DNA of 64,000 bases from Telluria aromaticivorans (GTDB lineage: Bacteria; Pseudomonadota; Gammaproteobacteria; Burkholderiales; Burkholderiaceae_D): positions 62,001 to 126,000 of the forward strand of contig NZ_JABAIV010000004.1 in the NCBI RefSeq assembly GCF_013003915.1, written 5' to 3'. The position numbers and the translations under genes were made by a program. This document shows, piece by piece, positions 36,470-45,378 of the stretch. Numbering within the stretch: position 1 is the stretch's first letter; every line of letters starts with the position of its first letter. The notes beneath the pieces are model-generated. The model searched no databases. It was not told the origin of the DNA and saw nothing but the letters and a program-made list of their open reading frames with translations.

Positions 36470-37000
36470 TTAGGCAAAGTAAGGCGCGAGCGCCTGTTCG
36501 TAGGTGCCCTGCGCGCGCATGACCAGGTCGCAGACTTCGCGCACGGCGCCGCGGCCGCCCGGGTTGTTGGTCACGTAATGCGCGCGGTGCTGCACTTCCG
36601 GGTGGCCCGAAGGCACGGCGACGGCAAAGCCGACTTTGGTCAGCAGCGGCAGGTCGATCACGTCGTCGCCGATGTAACCGCATTCTTCGGCAGTCACGCC
36701 AGTCGCTTCGAGCAGCTTGGCAAAGCCGATGCGCTTGTCGTGGATGCCCTGGTAGACATGCTGGATGCCCAGGTCCGCTGCGCGCTTGACCACGATCGGC
36801 GACAGGCGCGCGCTGATGATCGCGGTCTGCACGCCGGTCTTGCCGAGCAGCTGGATGCCGAGGCCGTCCAGCACGTTGAAGGTCTTGGTGACCTCGCCGT
36901 CCGGGCCGTAGGTCAGGCTGCCGTCGGTGAGCACGCCGTCGACGTCGAAGATCATGACTTTGACGCGCGCGGCGCGCTGCATGTGTTCCAGTGGAGTCAT
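36470..37000 (-). CDS. kdsC: KdsC, 3-deoxy-D-manno-octulosonate-8-phosphate phosphatase
   Basis: A 176-residue HAD-family phosphatase that gives KDO for LPS core. Catalytic DVDGVLTDG (Asp19, Asp21) and later GDDVIDLPLL are intact. It lacks a cap domain, as KdsC does. The start abuts the kdsD stop. Confidence 0.95.
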   Translation of the reverse strand: MTPLEHMQRAARVKVMIFDVDGVLTDGSLTYGPDGEVTKTFNVLDGLGIQLLGKTGVQTAIISARLSPIVVKRAADLGIQHVYQGIHDKRIGFAKLLEATGVTAEECGYIGDDVIDLPLLTKVGFAVAVPSGHPEVQHRAHYVTNNPGGRGAVREVCDLVMRAQGTYEQALAPYFA

Positions 37001-38023
37001 TTAGATTACCTTGGCGCGGGTCAGGTCGTGGATGTGGAGTGCGCCGACCAGGCGGCCCTCATGGTCCACTACCAGCATCTGGTTGATGCGGAATTCTTCC
37101 ATCACGGCGACGGCGTCCACCGCCAGCTGTTCCGGGTGCACGGTACGCGGGCCCGCATGCATCACGTCGCGGATCAGGATGTTCGAGAAGTCGTGCATGC
37201 GTTCGATCAGGCGGCGCAAGTCGCCGTCGGTGAACACGCCGATCGGGCGGCGTTCTGCGTCGACCACGGCGGTCATGCCCATGCCCTTCTGCGACACCTC
37301 CAGCAGGGCCTTGGCCAGCGGGGTGTCCGGCGCCACGGCGGGGATCGCATCGCCGCTGCGCATCACGTCGCGTACGTGCGTCAAGAGCCGGCGGCCCAGG
37401 GCCCCGCCCGGGTGCGACATCGCGAAGTCTTCTTCACGAAAACCCCGCAGGTCCAGCAGCGAGACGGCCAGCGCGTCGCCCATGGCCAGCGTGACCGTGG
37501 TGCTGGTGGTCGGGGCCAGGTTCAGGGTGCAGGCTTCCTTGGCCACCGAGATGTCCAGGTGGATCTCGGACAGCTTGGCCAGGCGCGAATGCGGCTTGCC
37601 GGTCATCGAGATCACCTGGCTGCCCATTCTTTTGACAGCTGGCAAAATTTCCAGCAGCTCGGACGATTCGCCCGAGTTCGAGATGGCGATGAAGACGTCC
37701 TGCGCGGTCACCATGCCAAGGTCGCCGTGGGCGGCTTCGCCCGGGTGCACGAACATGGCCGGGGTGCCGGTCGAGGCCAGGGTGGCGGCAATCTTGCGGC
37801 CGATGTGGCCGGACTTGCCCATGCCCGACACCACCACGCGGCCTGTGCAGCCCAACAAGAGCTGCACGGCGCGCACGAACTGGTCGTCGTCGCCGAGGCG
37901 CGCATGCAGCGCGCGGATGGCGTCGGCCTCGATGGCCAGGGTCTCGCGGCCCAGCTCCAGCACGCGGCGGGCCTGGTCGGCATCAAAACTTTTCAGCATT
38001 GTTTTTTCATCGGTTACACTCAT
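37001..38023 (-). CDS. kdsD: KdsD, D-arabinose-5-phosphate isomerase
   Basis: A 340-residue protein with a SIS domain (GMGKSGHIGRKIAATLASTGTP, about 65-85) and two C-terminal CBS domains. It converts ribulose-5-phosphate to arabinose-5-phosphate, the KDO precursor. The ATG at 38023 (MSVTDEK) is chosen; an internal ATG at 37999 (MLKSFD) is also possible, and neither has a clear ribosome site. It is divergent from the antiporter gene. Confidence 0.94.
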   Translation of the reverse strand: MSVTDEKTMLKSFDADQARRVLELGRETLAIEADAIRALHARLGDDDQFVRAVQLLLGCTGRVVVSGMGKSGHIGRKIAATLASTGTPAMFVHPGEAAHGDLGMVTAQDVFIAISNSGESSELLEILPAVKRMGSQVISMTGKPHSRLAKLSEIHLDISVAKEACTLNLAPTTSTTVTLAMGDALAVSLLDLRGFREEDFAMSHPGGALGRRLLTHVRDVMRSGDAIPAVAPDTPLAKALLEVSQKGMGMTAVVDAERRPIGVFTDGDLRRLIERMHDFSNILIRDVMHAGPRTVHPEQLAVDAVAVMEEFRINQMLVVDHEGRLVGALHIHDLTRAKVI

Positions 38024-38101
38024 CGTGGCAGTATAAACGAATTGGCCAAGCAAAAAACTTGCCAGACGTAACAAACTACAACAACGAACGATCTGGGGAT
38101 A

Positions 38102-40081
38102 ATGCATTCCGGACTTGAACTGACCCTGCTCCTGCTGGGCTGCGCCGTTCTCGGCGTGGTCGCTTTCCGGATGCTGCACCTGCCGCCGATGCTCGGCTAC
38201 CTGGCCGTCGGCGTCCTCATCGGCCCCCACGCGCTGGCGCTGGCCGACGACAGCCCCGCCACCCATGCGCTGGCCGAATTCGGGGTCGTCTTCCTGATGT
38301 TTTCGATCGGCCTGGAGTTCTCGCTGGCCCAACTGAAATCGATGCGGCGCATCGTGTTCGGCCTGGGTCTGGCTCAAGTCGTATTGACAATCGCGGCCGC
38401 GATGGGCTTCGGCCTGTTCATCTCCTGGTGGGTGCCTGCGATGCACGTGAGCTGGCAGGCCGCGTTTGCCCTCGGCGGCGCACTGGCCATGTCGTCCACC
38501 GCCATCGTCGTCAAGATGCTCACCGAGCGACTGGAACTCGAGAGCGAGCATGGGCGCCGCATCATCGGCATCCTGCTGTTCCAGGATCTGGCCGTGGTGC
38601 CGCTGCTGATCATGATTCCCTCGCTGGCGCGGCCCCCCGAAGAACTGGTGGTGACCCTGGGCTGGGCAGCCGTCAAAGCTGCCTTCGTGCTGGCCCTGCT
38701 GCTGATCTTCGGCCAGAAGCTGATGCGCAACTGGTTCACCATCGTCGCCAAGCGCCGCTCGCAGGAGCTGTTCATGCTCAACCTGCTCTTAGTGACGCTC
38801 GGCCTGGCCTGGGTCACCGAGCAGGCCGGCCTCTCGCTGGCGCTGGGCGCCTTTGTCGCCGGCATGCTGATTTCCGAGACCCAGTACAAGCACCAGGTGG
38901 AAGAAGACATCAAGCCCTTTCGCGACGTGCTGCTCGGGCTGTTCTTCATCACGGTGGGCATGCTGCTGAACCTCGGGCTGGTGCTGCAGCATTGGTGGCT
39001 GGTGCTGGCGCTGCTGGTGTTCCCGGTGCTGCTGAAATTTGCGATCATCGCGGCCCTGGCCAAGGCCTTCGGGTCGAGCGACGGCGTGTCCATGCGCACC
39101 GGCCTGGCGCTGGCCCAGGCCGGCGAATTCGGCTTCGTGCTGCTGAACCTCGCCTCGGGCTCGAAGCTGATCGACCCCTTCCTGATCCAGCTGGTGCTGG
39201 CCTCGATGGTGCTGTCGATGCTGGTCGCCCCCTTCGTGATCCAGAACATGGACAAGATCGTGATGAAGGTCGCCACCAACGAATGGATGATGCAGTCGCT
39301 CCAGCTGACCCAGCTCGCCAGCCGCACCATGAAGACGCACAAGCACGTGATCATTGCCGGCTTCGGGCGCAGCGGCCAGAGCCTGGCCACGCTGCTCAGT
39401 GAAGAAAAACTGCCCTGGTACGCGCTCGATTTGGACCCGGAACGGGTGCAGGAAGCCCAGGCCGCCGGCGCCAACGTGTCCTACGGCGACGCCGCCCGGC
39501 GCGAAGCCCTGATCGCCGCCGGTATCAACCGCGCCAGCGCGCTGGTGATCACGTTTGCGAATACCCCGCTCGCATTGAAGGTGCTGCACTTGGTGCACGA
39601 GCTGGCGCCGAACCTGTCCGTGATCGTGCGGGCGCACGACGACAGCGACCTCGATCAGCTCAAACGCGCCGGCGCCACCGAAGTGGTGCCCGAAGCGCTG
39701 GAATCGAGCCTGATGCTGGCCTCGCACGCGCTGGTCGTGATGGGCGTGCCGCTGCGCCGCGTCGTGCACCGCGTGCAGAACGCCCGCGACGAACGCTATG
39801 CCTCGCTGCGCGGCTACTTCCACGGTGCGGGGGATGTGTCGGACGATCCGGAACATACCTATGTGCGGCTGCATTCGGTGACCTTGCGCAGCGAAGCGGC
39901 GGCGGTTGGGCGGCGCATCGGCGAGATGGCGCTGGAAGAAGTCGGCGCCGAGGTAACCACGCTGCGGCGCAATGGGCAGAGCCTGAGCTGGGATCCGGAG
40001 ACGGTGCTGCTGGTGGGGGATGTGCTGGTGCTGCGGGGGGCGGGTGAGGCGGTCAGTAGGGCCGAGAGCCGCTTACTGTGA
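38102..40081 (+). CDS. KefB/YbaL-like cation:proton antiporter with TrkA-N domain
   Basis: A 659-residue CPA2 transporter. About 12 membrane helices fill residues 1-385 (GYLAVGVLIGPH, EFGVVFLMFSIGLEF, ALGGALAMSSTAIVVK are family signatures). A TrkA-N/RCK Rossmann domain (HVIIAGFGRSGQSLATLL, about 415) and a C-terminal TrkA-C-like domain follow. It probably moves K+ or Na+ against protons under nucleotide control. TGGGGAT precedes the ATG. The exact ion and whether it is glutathione-gated cannot be told. Confidence 0.9.
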   Translation: MHSGLELTLLLLGCAVLGVVAFRMLHLPPMLGYLAVGVLIGPHALALADDSPATHALAEFGVVFLMFSIGLEFSLAQLKSMRRIVFGLGLAQVVLTIAAAMGFGLFISWWVPAMHVSWQAAFALGGALAMSSTAIVVKMLTERLELESEHGRRIIGILLFQDLAVVPLLIMIPSLARPPEELVVTLGWAAVKAAFVLALLLIFGQKLMRNWFTIVAKRRSQELFMLNLLLVTLGLAWVTEQAGLSLALGAFVAGMLISETQYKHQVEEDIKPFRDVLLGLFFITVGMLLNLGLVLQHWWLVLALLVFPVLLKFAIIAALAKAFGSSDGVSMRTGLALAQAGEFGFVLLNLASGSKLIDPFLIQLVLASMVLSMLVAPFVIQNMDKIVMKVATNEWMMQSLQLTQLASRTMKTHKHVIIAGFGRSGQSLATLLSEEKLPWYALDLDPERVQEAQAAGANVSYGDAARREALIAAGINRASALVITFANTPLALKVLHLVHELAPNLSVIVRAHDDSDLDQLKRAGATEVVPEALESSLMLASHALVVMGVPLRRVVHRVQNARDERYASLRGYFHGAGDVSDDPEHTYVRLHSVTLRSEAAAVGRRIGEMALEEVGAEVTTLRRNGQSLSWDPETVLLVGDVLVLRGAGEAVSRAESRLL

Positions 40082-40128
40082 ATGTGGGTGCGGCGACTTC
40101 ACCACCGATGCTGGAACTGCGTTAACCC

Positions 40129-40264
40129 GTAGGGTGGGCAAGTTCCTTGCCCACGCGTTCAAAGCACGGTACTGCTGCCTGTGCGGCTATTCATGTGCTG
40201 GTTGAACGCGTGGGCAGAATCTGCCCACCCTACGAGACCGTGGCTGCTCGGCCGCCCACCCTAC
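40129..40264. repeat. GTAG-type palindromic repeat cluster copy 5 (pair plus a third partial unit)
   Basis: Left unit 40129-40162 reads GTAGGGTGGGCAAG, TTC, CTTGCCCACGCG. Right unit 40202-40233 reads TTGAACGCGTGGGCAG, AAT, CTGCCCACCCTAC. A further GCCCACCCTAC lies at 40254-40264, and on the minus strand its GTAG provides the stop codon of the cyclase gene. Confidence 0.85.
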
Positions 40265-41376
40265 CCGGTGACTACGCGATTGCGTCCGTCCGCCTTCGCG
40301 CGATACAAGGCCGTATCCGCCTGCGCCACCAGATCCTGCGCCACGCCCTCGATCGCATGATCGCGCTCGAAATCATCCAGCGTCGCCACCCCGATCGACA
40401 CCGTCACCGACACGTGCCCGCCGCCCGACAAGTCCACCGGCGTCACCGCCACGCTGTTGCGGATCCGCTGCGCCACCATGCTGGCGCTTTCCAGCCCCGC
40501 GTCGATCAAGAGCACCACGAACTCCTCGCCCCCAAAACGCCCGAGTGCATCAGAAATGCGCAGCTCGGCCTTGATCCGCGACGCCACCTCGCGCAGCACG
40601 TCGTCGCCGCCGCCATGCCCGACGCTGTCGTTCACCTTCTTGAAGTGGTCGATGTCGATGTACATGCACGAGATGCGGTAGCCCTGGCGGCGCGCCCGCG
40701 CGATCTCCTCCACCAGGCGGCGGTCGATATAGCGGCGGTTGTAGACGCCGGTGAGCGCATCGGTCAGGCCGATAAACTTGAGCATCTCGTTGCTGATGAC
40801 GTTCTCGAGGCAGATCGCGATGATCGATCCCATGTGCTCGAGGAAGTCGGTGCCGAGGGCCGGCGTGAACCGGTTCGGGTCCTTGCTGCCCAAATTCAGG
40901 CTGCCGATCAGGCGCGTATTGCGCAGCAGCGGCACCAGGGCCACGGTCTGCAGCCCGGCGGGCGGATGCGGGAACTGCGCGCAGTGCTGCGACGGCGCAT
41001 AGGGCCCGAGCAGCGGTCGCGGACGGCGGCCTTCGACGTGCTCGAAACCGAGCTCGCTGGCGTGTTCGCAAAAACTCAGGTCCTGCAGCTCTTCGTAGTC
41101 CACGCCCAGCTTGTGCATGACCGTATAGATGTCGGCGTCAGGGTCGGCCAGCGACAGCGTCACCGTATCGAGCTCCGAGATAACCGGCAGCGTGCGGAAA
41201 ATGGTCGAGACCAGTTCCTGGAACGACCCGGCGCCAACGATCTGCAGGTCGAAAGCCTGGTGGCGCGTCATGATCGAATGGTTGCGCTCGGCCTGCTCGA
41301 GCAGGTAGGCCATGCGGGAACGCAGGGTCTCGTTCTCCAACATCAGCTCTCGCGTCTGCGCATCTGGCTCGTGCAT
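40261..41376 (-). CDS. DUF484-like/GAF and GGDEF diguanylate cyclase
   Basis: A 371-residue protein. A short helical start and a DUF484/GAF-like sensor domain (about 5-200) precede a GGDEF domain (about 205-371) with LTDALTGVYNRR, the active-site GGEEF (in RFGGEEFVVLL) and the later ADTALYRAKADGRN. All residues for making c-di-GMP are present; no I-site RxxD is evident to me at the usual place. No membrane segments, so it is cytoplasmic. The TAG stop codon is part of a palindromic repeat. c-di-GMP made here could in principle reach the VpsR-like activator, but there is no direct evidence. Confidence 0.92.
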   Translation of the reverse strand: MHEPDAQTRELMLENETLRSRMAYLLEQAERNHSIMTRHQAFDLQIVGAGSFQELVSTIFRTLPVISELDTVTLSLADPDADIYTVMHKLGVDYEELQDLSFCEHASELGFEHVEGRRPRPLLGPYAPSQHCAQFPHPPAGLQTVALVPLLRNTRLIGSLNLGSKDPNRFTPALGTDFLEHMGSIIAICLENVISNEMLKFIGLTDALTGVYNRRYIDRRLVEEIARARRQGYRISCMYIDIDHFKKVNDSVGHGGGDDVLREVASRIKAELRISDALGRFGGEEFVVLLIDAGLESASMVAQRIRNSVAVTPVDLSGGGHVSVTVSIGVATLDDFERDHAIEGVAQDLVAQADTALYRAKADGRNRVVTG

Positions 41377-41430
41377 CGAAAATTCCTTTCAGCAATAACC
41401 GTAACATTACGCCATCTGACCTTGCTTGAA

Positions 41431-41458
41431 AACGAAAACCGCCCGAAGTTGGGCGATT
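41431..41458 (-). terminator. Modest intrinsic terminator of the MOSC gene
   Basis: A five-base-pair CGCCC/GGGCG stem (41440-41444, 41451-41455) is followed on the minus strand by GTTTTCGTTTT. It sits 26 bases past the MOSC stop codon. Confidence 0.6.
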
Positions 41459-41483
41459 TAGCGACACAACGTTTTTACAAGTG

Positions 41484-42329
41484 TCAAAAATTCAGGGTCA
41501 GTTCCAGTTCTTGCCCGACGCGCAGGATCTGTCCGGCGCCTGCGCTGACGATGCAGTTCATGCCCATGCAGACCGCACCTTCCATGCGCGGATTGGCGCG
41601 GTAGGCCTGCAGGATGTCGAGCGGGTCGGGGCCGAAGGCGCCGGTGGCCTGGTCGATCGACGGGATCGGGCAGCGCGCGCAGGGTTTGACCGGGCGTAAA
41701 TTCAATTCGCCGGCGCTGAGGGATTCGACGAAGTCTTCCTCGAAGGCTTCGAGGCCATCGACCACCAGGTTTGGCCGAAAACGGTTCATCGGCAGCGGCG
41801 CGCGGCCGGTGCTTTGCAGCTTCACGTTCAGGTCGTCGAGCGAGGCCTGGCCGATCAGCAGGATCGGATAGCCGTCGGCGAAGCGGGTTGCAGAGGGGGC
41901 GCCGCCGGTCCATTTGGTGCTGGTGGGGCGCTGCACCTCCGGGCGGAAGCGCACCAGCCGGCACTCGGCGCGCAGTGCTTCGGCGAACCAGGCCGCAGCC
42001 GCGTCGCCGCAGTCAGCCGCCTTGAGGTGGTCGTCCCAGATCTGTACGTCGATACTCGGTGCGTCGGCGTCGTGCGCCAGCGGCAGGCGCAGTAACGGCA
42101 TGCCGGGAGTGCTGACTTCCAGCGCCTCGCCGTCGACGCGGGGGTTGACCAGCGCCATGCGCGGGAACTCGCGCTGGGTCAGGAACTGACCGTCGTGGGT
42201 GACCAGCATCCATTCGCGGTCGTGCACGCCCTGCGCGGACAAGCCGTCGATGCCGCATGCCGCTTCCTGCACGGAGAGTCCGGCGCAGGACTTGATCGGG
42301 TAGAGAACGAGTTCGGTAACGGTGGCCAT
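41484..42329 (-). CDS. MOSC-domain molybdenum-cofactor sulfurase-like protein (YcbX type)
   Basis: A 281-residue protein with an N-terminal MOSC beta-barrel domain (ELVLYPIKSCAGLSVQEA) and a C-terminal MOSC domain. Conserved Cys residues lie in KPCARCPIPSID and MGMNCIVS; the first is the expected cofactor ligand. YcbX proteins reduce N-hydroxylated bases using a molybdenum cofactor. There is no ferredoxin domain fused here, unlike E. coli YcbX. Confidence 0.9.
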   Translation of the reverse strand: MATVTELVLYPIKSCAGLSVQEAACGIDGLSAQGVHDREWMLVTHDGQFLTQREFPRMALVNPRVDGEALEVSTPGMPLLRLPLAHDADAPSIDVQIWDDHLKAADCGDAAAAWFAEALRAECRLVRFRPEVQRPTSTKWTGGAPSATRFADGYPILLIGQASLDDLNVKLQSTGRAPLPMNRFRPNLVVDGLEAFEEDFVESLSAGELNLRPVKPCARCPIPSIDQATGAFGPDPLDILQAYRANPRMEGAVCMGMNCIVSAGAGQILRVGQELELTLNF

Positions 42330-42389
42330 GCTGTCAACCCTTGCGAATGAAGGCTGACAGTATGGCAGGGATCGACCTCGTTGACACGC

Positions 42390-43304
42390 TCAGCGGCCGG
42401 CCGCTTTCGCCTTCTCGTCGCGTTCGCGCTGCAATCTAGCGTCGAAGTTCCGCGTAGCGCCGGCGGCCAGCTTGCGGCAGCCTTCCGGGTCGATGAAGGG
42501 GTTGGATTGCGCAGTCTTGGCTGCGGCCTTGCCGAAGGCGTCGGTGGCGGAAGGATGGGCGGCGATGACGATGTCGCACTTCAGGGCAGCCACCTTGGCA
42601 AGGGTAGCGCGGAAGCTCGCGGTGCGGTCCGGGTAATTGGCGCCGCCGCTGTAGTAGAAGCCATCGGTGGACACCGGGGTCAGGCTGTCGGCGTAGACCA
42701 TGTCCAGGCACCTGCCCTGCTCGCACGACTGCCAGGTCCAGGTGGTGCCGCCGGGAGTGTGGCCGGGGGTGTGGTGGACCGTGAAGCGCAGCGGGCCGAC
42801 GGACAGGGTTTCGCCATCCTTGACTTCTTTTACCTGCGCGACCTTCGGGATATAGAAACGGTCGTTCGGTTCGTATTGCGGGTCGTCCGTGCCTGGCGTG
42901 CCGTCGCGCAGCACCTGGGCGCCGTGCGGGCTATGCGCGACGATGGCGCCGCTGGCTTTTTGCAGCGCGGCGATGCCGCCGGCATGGTCGAAGTGGGCGT
43001 GCGAGTTCAGGATGAGTTTCACGTCCTTCATCTTGAAGCCGAGCGCCTCGATGTTCTTCTGGATGAGCGGCGCAGACTGCGGCAGCGCGCCGTCGAGCAG
43101 GACGTGGCCTTGCGGGCCGGTGACCAGCACGGCGGACAGGCCGGCCGTACCGACGTAATACGCGTTGGCGTAGATGTTGAATGGCGCGGCCGGCTTGTTC
43201 CATTCGTCGCAGGAGCTGCAGGTGACCGCATCCTGCGCCAGCGCGCCATTCATACCCGCCAGTGCCAGTACCAGGGCGGCCGGCTTCATCATGTTCTTCA
43301 TCAT
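42390..43304 (-). CDS. Subclass B3 metallo-beta-lactamase-like hydrolase
   Basis: A 304-residue secreted protein with a signal peptide (about 1-23, cleaved after ALA). The zinc motif is HAHFDH at 102-107, followed by HHTPGHTPGG and by AAHPS, giving the B3 His/Asp ligand set. The segment NAYYVGTAGLSAVLV and loop spacing match B3 enzymes such as THIN-B of Janthinobacterium. GGAG precedes the start. Resistance activity is likely but would depend on expression; no regulator such as ampR is adjacent. Confidence 0.9.
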   Translation of the reverse strand: MMKNMMKPAALVLALAGMNGALAQDAVTCSSCDEWNKPAAPFNIYANAYYVGTAGLSAVLVTGPQGHVLLDGALPQSAPLIQKNIEALGFKMKDVKLILNSHAHFDHAGGIAALQKASGAIVAHSPHGAQVLRDGTPGTDDPQYEPNDRFYIPKVAQVKEVKDGETLSVGPLRFTVHHTPGHTPGGTTWTWQSCEQGRCLDMVYADSLTPVSTDGFYYSGGANYPDRTASFRATLAKVAALKCDIVIAAHPSATDAFGKAAAKTAQSNPFIDPEGCRKLAAGATRNFDARLQRERDEKAKAAGR

Positions 43305-43323
43305 GTGACAACACTCCAGACAG

Positions 43324-43348
43324 AAAAAAAGGGCCCCGCAGGGCCCTG
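43324..43348 (-). terminator. Intrinsic terminator of ychF
   Basis: A GC-rich hairpin (GGGCCC paired at 43331-43346) is followed on the minus strand by seven Ts, 13 bases after the ychF stop. Confidence 0.9.
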
Positions 43349-43360
43349 GTTCACAACGCG

Positions 43361-44452
43361 TTAGACGTTGAACAAGAAGTTCAACACATCCCCATCCTTG
43401 ACCACGTATTCCTTGCCCTCAGCGCGCATCTTGCCCGCTTCCTTGGCACCGGCTTCGCCCTTCAGGGCGATGTAGTCGTCGTACGAAATGGTCTGGGCAC
43501 GGATGAAGCCGCGCTCGAAGTCGGTGTGGATCACGCCCGCGGCTTGCGGCGCGGTGGCGCCGACCTTCACGGTCCAGGCGCGCACTTCCTTCACGCCGGC
43601 GGTGAAATAGGTCTGCAGGCCGAGCAGCTTGTAGGCGGCGCGGACCAGGCGGTCCAGGCCCGGCTCGTCCATGCCCATGTCGCCCAGGAAGGCGGCCTTG
43701 TCGGCGTCGTCCAGGTCGGCGATTTCCGCTTCGATCGCGGCGCTGATAGCCACGATTGGCGCGTTCTGCTTCTTGGCGAATTCGGTCAGCTGGTCCAGCA
43801 GCGGGTTGTTGGTGAAGCCGGTGTCGGAGACGTTCGCAACGTACATCGCCGGCTTGGCCGTGATCAGGTGCAGGTCACGGATCAGTGCCAGCTCGTCGGC
43901 GTCCAGGCCCATGGTGCGGACCGGCTGGCCTTCGTTCAGGTGCGGCAGGATGCGCTCGCAGATCGCCACCAGCTTGGCCGCGTCCTTGTCGCCCGAGCGC
44001 GCCTTCTTGTTCTCGCGGTGGATCGCCTTCTCGACGGCAGTCAGGTCGGCCAGCGCCAGCTCGGTCTGGATGACTTCGATGTCGTCGATCGGGTTGACCT
44101 TGCCGGACACGTGGATCACGTTGTCGTCTTCGAAGCAGCGCACCACGTTGACGATGGCGTCGGTTTCGCGGATGTGCGACAGGAACTGGTTGCCCAGGCC
44201 CTCACCCTTCGAGGCGCCCGCCACCAGGCCGGCGATGTCGACGAACTCGACGATAGCCGGCACCATGCGCTCCGGCTTGACGATGTCCGCCAGTGCCTGC
44301 ATGCGCGGATCCGGCACCTCGACCACGCCGACGTTCGGCTCGATCGTGCAGAACGGGTAGTTCTCGGCCGGGATGCCGGCCTTGGTCAGGGCGTTGAACA
44401 GGGTGGACTTGCCGACGTTCGGCAAGCCGACGATGCCGCATTGGAGACTCAT
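43361..44452 (-). CDS. ychF: YchF/OLA1 redox-regulated ATPase
   Basis: A 363-residue Obg-related P-loop protein with G1 [10 protein letters not shown]3 [10 protein letters not shown] and a C-terminal TGS domain (about 275-363). It prefers ATP over GTP, binds ribosomes and is a negative stress regulator. The ATG at 44452 gives the family start [12 protein letters not shown]. It usually follows pth; here they are separated by four other genes. Confidence 0.96.
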   Translation of the reverse strand: MSLQCGIVGLPNVGKSTLFNALTKAGIPAENYPFCTIEPNVGVVEVPDPRMQALADIVKPERMVPAIVEFVDIAGLVAGASKGEGLGNQFLSHIRETDAIVNVVRCFEDDNVIHVSGKVNPIDDIEVIQTELALADLTAVEKAIHRENKKARSGDKDAAKLVAICERILPHLNEGQPVRTMGLDADELALIRDLHLITAKPAMYVANVSDTGFTNNPLLDQLTEFAKKQNAPIVAISAAIEAEIADLDDADKAAFLGDMGMDEPGLDRLVRAAYKLLGLQTYFTAGVKEVRAWTVKVGATAPQAAGVIHTDFERGFIRAQTISYDDYIALKGEAGAKEAGKMRAEGKEYVVKDGDVLNFLFNV

Positions 44453-44645
44453 GGGAATTCTTTCTAATTCGGTGGACGCGGAGCGGAAAGGAAGCCCGGC
44501 TCCAAAACCCCACATTGTAACCGCGGACGGTGCCGGTTGCCGAAAAAAACGGCGTATGGGGACGGCAGCGTTGCTACCGGGCAGCCGGGTTTGTCGCTCA
44601 TGTTTCTAGCCCGGCGGCTGCATCAATGTCATTCAAACCAGCTGC

Positions 44646-45272
44646 ATGTCGATTATCCTGAACACCATGCCCCCTAGCGAATTCCAACGCATCGGCGACT
44701 ACATGATGCCGCCCTTCCCGGCGCAGCCATCCGATATCGGCTTCCTGTTCGGTACGCGGCACGGTGTCGAGCAATTCTGCGAGGCGGCCTGGCGGCTCTG
44801 GCGCGACGGGATGTTCAGCCGCCTGCTGGTGTCCGGCGGGAAGACCGGCGGCCAGCCCAGGGCGGAGGCGGAGGTCATCGCCGGGCGCCTGGTGGAGCTG
44901 GGCGTTCCCGCCTCGATCCTGATCCTCGAAACCGCCGCGACGAATACGGGCGAGAACGTCCGCTTCGGCCGGGCCCGGGTAGCCGAAGCGATGGACATTG
45001 CGGCGGTTCGCAGCATTGTCGTCATCGGCAAGGTGTGCTCGACCCGGCGCTACCTGATGACCCTGCAGCGGCACTGGCCCGGCTTGCGCATGTCAGTCTG
45101 CCCCGTCAATTATTTCGGCGTGCCGGACGAGCGCTGGCACGAGCATGACGAGTTCCGCGCGCGCGTGCTGGGTGAGTTCGGCAAGATTCCCGCCTATGTG
45201 GCGCAAGGCTTCCTTGCCGAGATCGACGGATGCGCACCGTATCCGCAACTGGGGGGCACAGGGCGCGCCTGA
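44646..45272 (+). CDS. YdcF-family (DUF218) protein
   Basis: A 208-residue DUF218/YdcF domain. SDIGFLFGTRHG at the start, FSRLLVSGGKTG, and ILETAATNTGENVRFGR are the domain's signature loops. YdcF binds SAM weakly; other DUF218 proteins function in envelope chemistry. No membrane segment is present, so it is a cytosolic YdcF-like form. Role unknown. Confidence 0.87.
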   Translation: MSIILNTMPPSEFQRIGDYMMPPFPAQPSDIGFLFGTRHGVEQFCEAAWRLWRDGMFSRLLVSGGKTGGQPRAEAEVIAGRLVELGVPASILILETAATNTGENVRFGRARVAEAMDIAAVRSIVVIGKVCSTRRYLMTLQRHWPGLRMSVCPVNYFGVPDERWHEHDEFRARVLGEFGKIPAYVAQGFLAEIDGCAPYPQLGGTGRA

Positions 45273-45323
45273 AGCGACGATTTCCAGTCGATAACTTTTA
45301 CACTCAGCACTAGCGTACACGGG

Positions 45324-45362
45324 GCCGCTGTAAGTAGACCCTTGCCCTTGCAGCGGCTTTTT
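45324..45362 (+). terminator. Intrinsic terminator of the ydcF-like gene
   Basis: An 11-base-pair stem with one G-T pair (45324-45334 and 45347-45357) is followed by TTTTT. Confidence 0.85.
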
Positions 45363-45378
45363 GTTGATGGCAGCCAGG

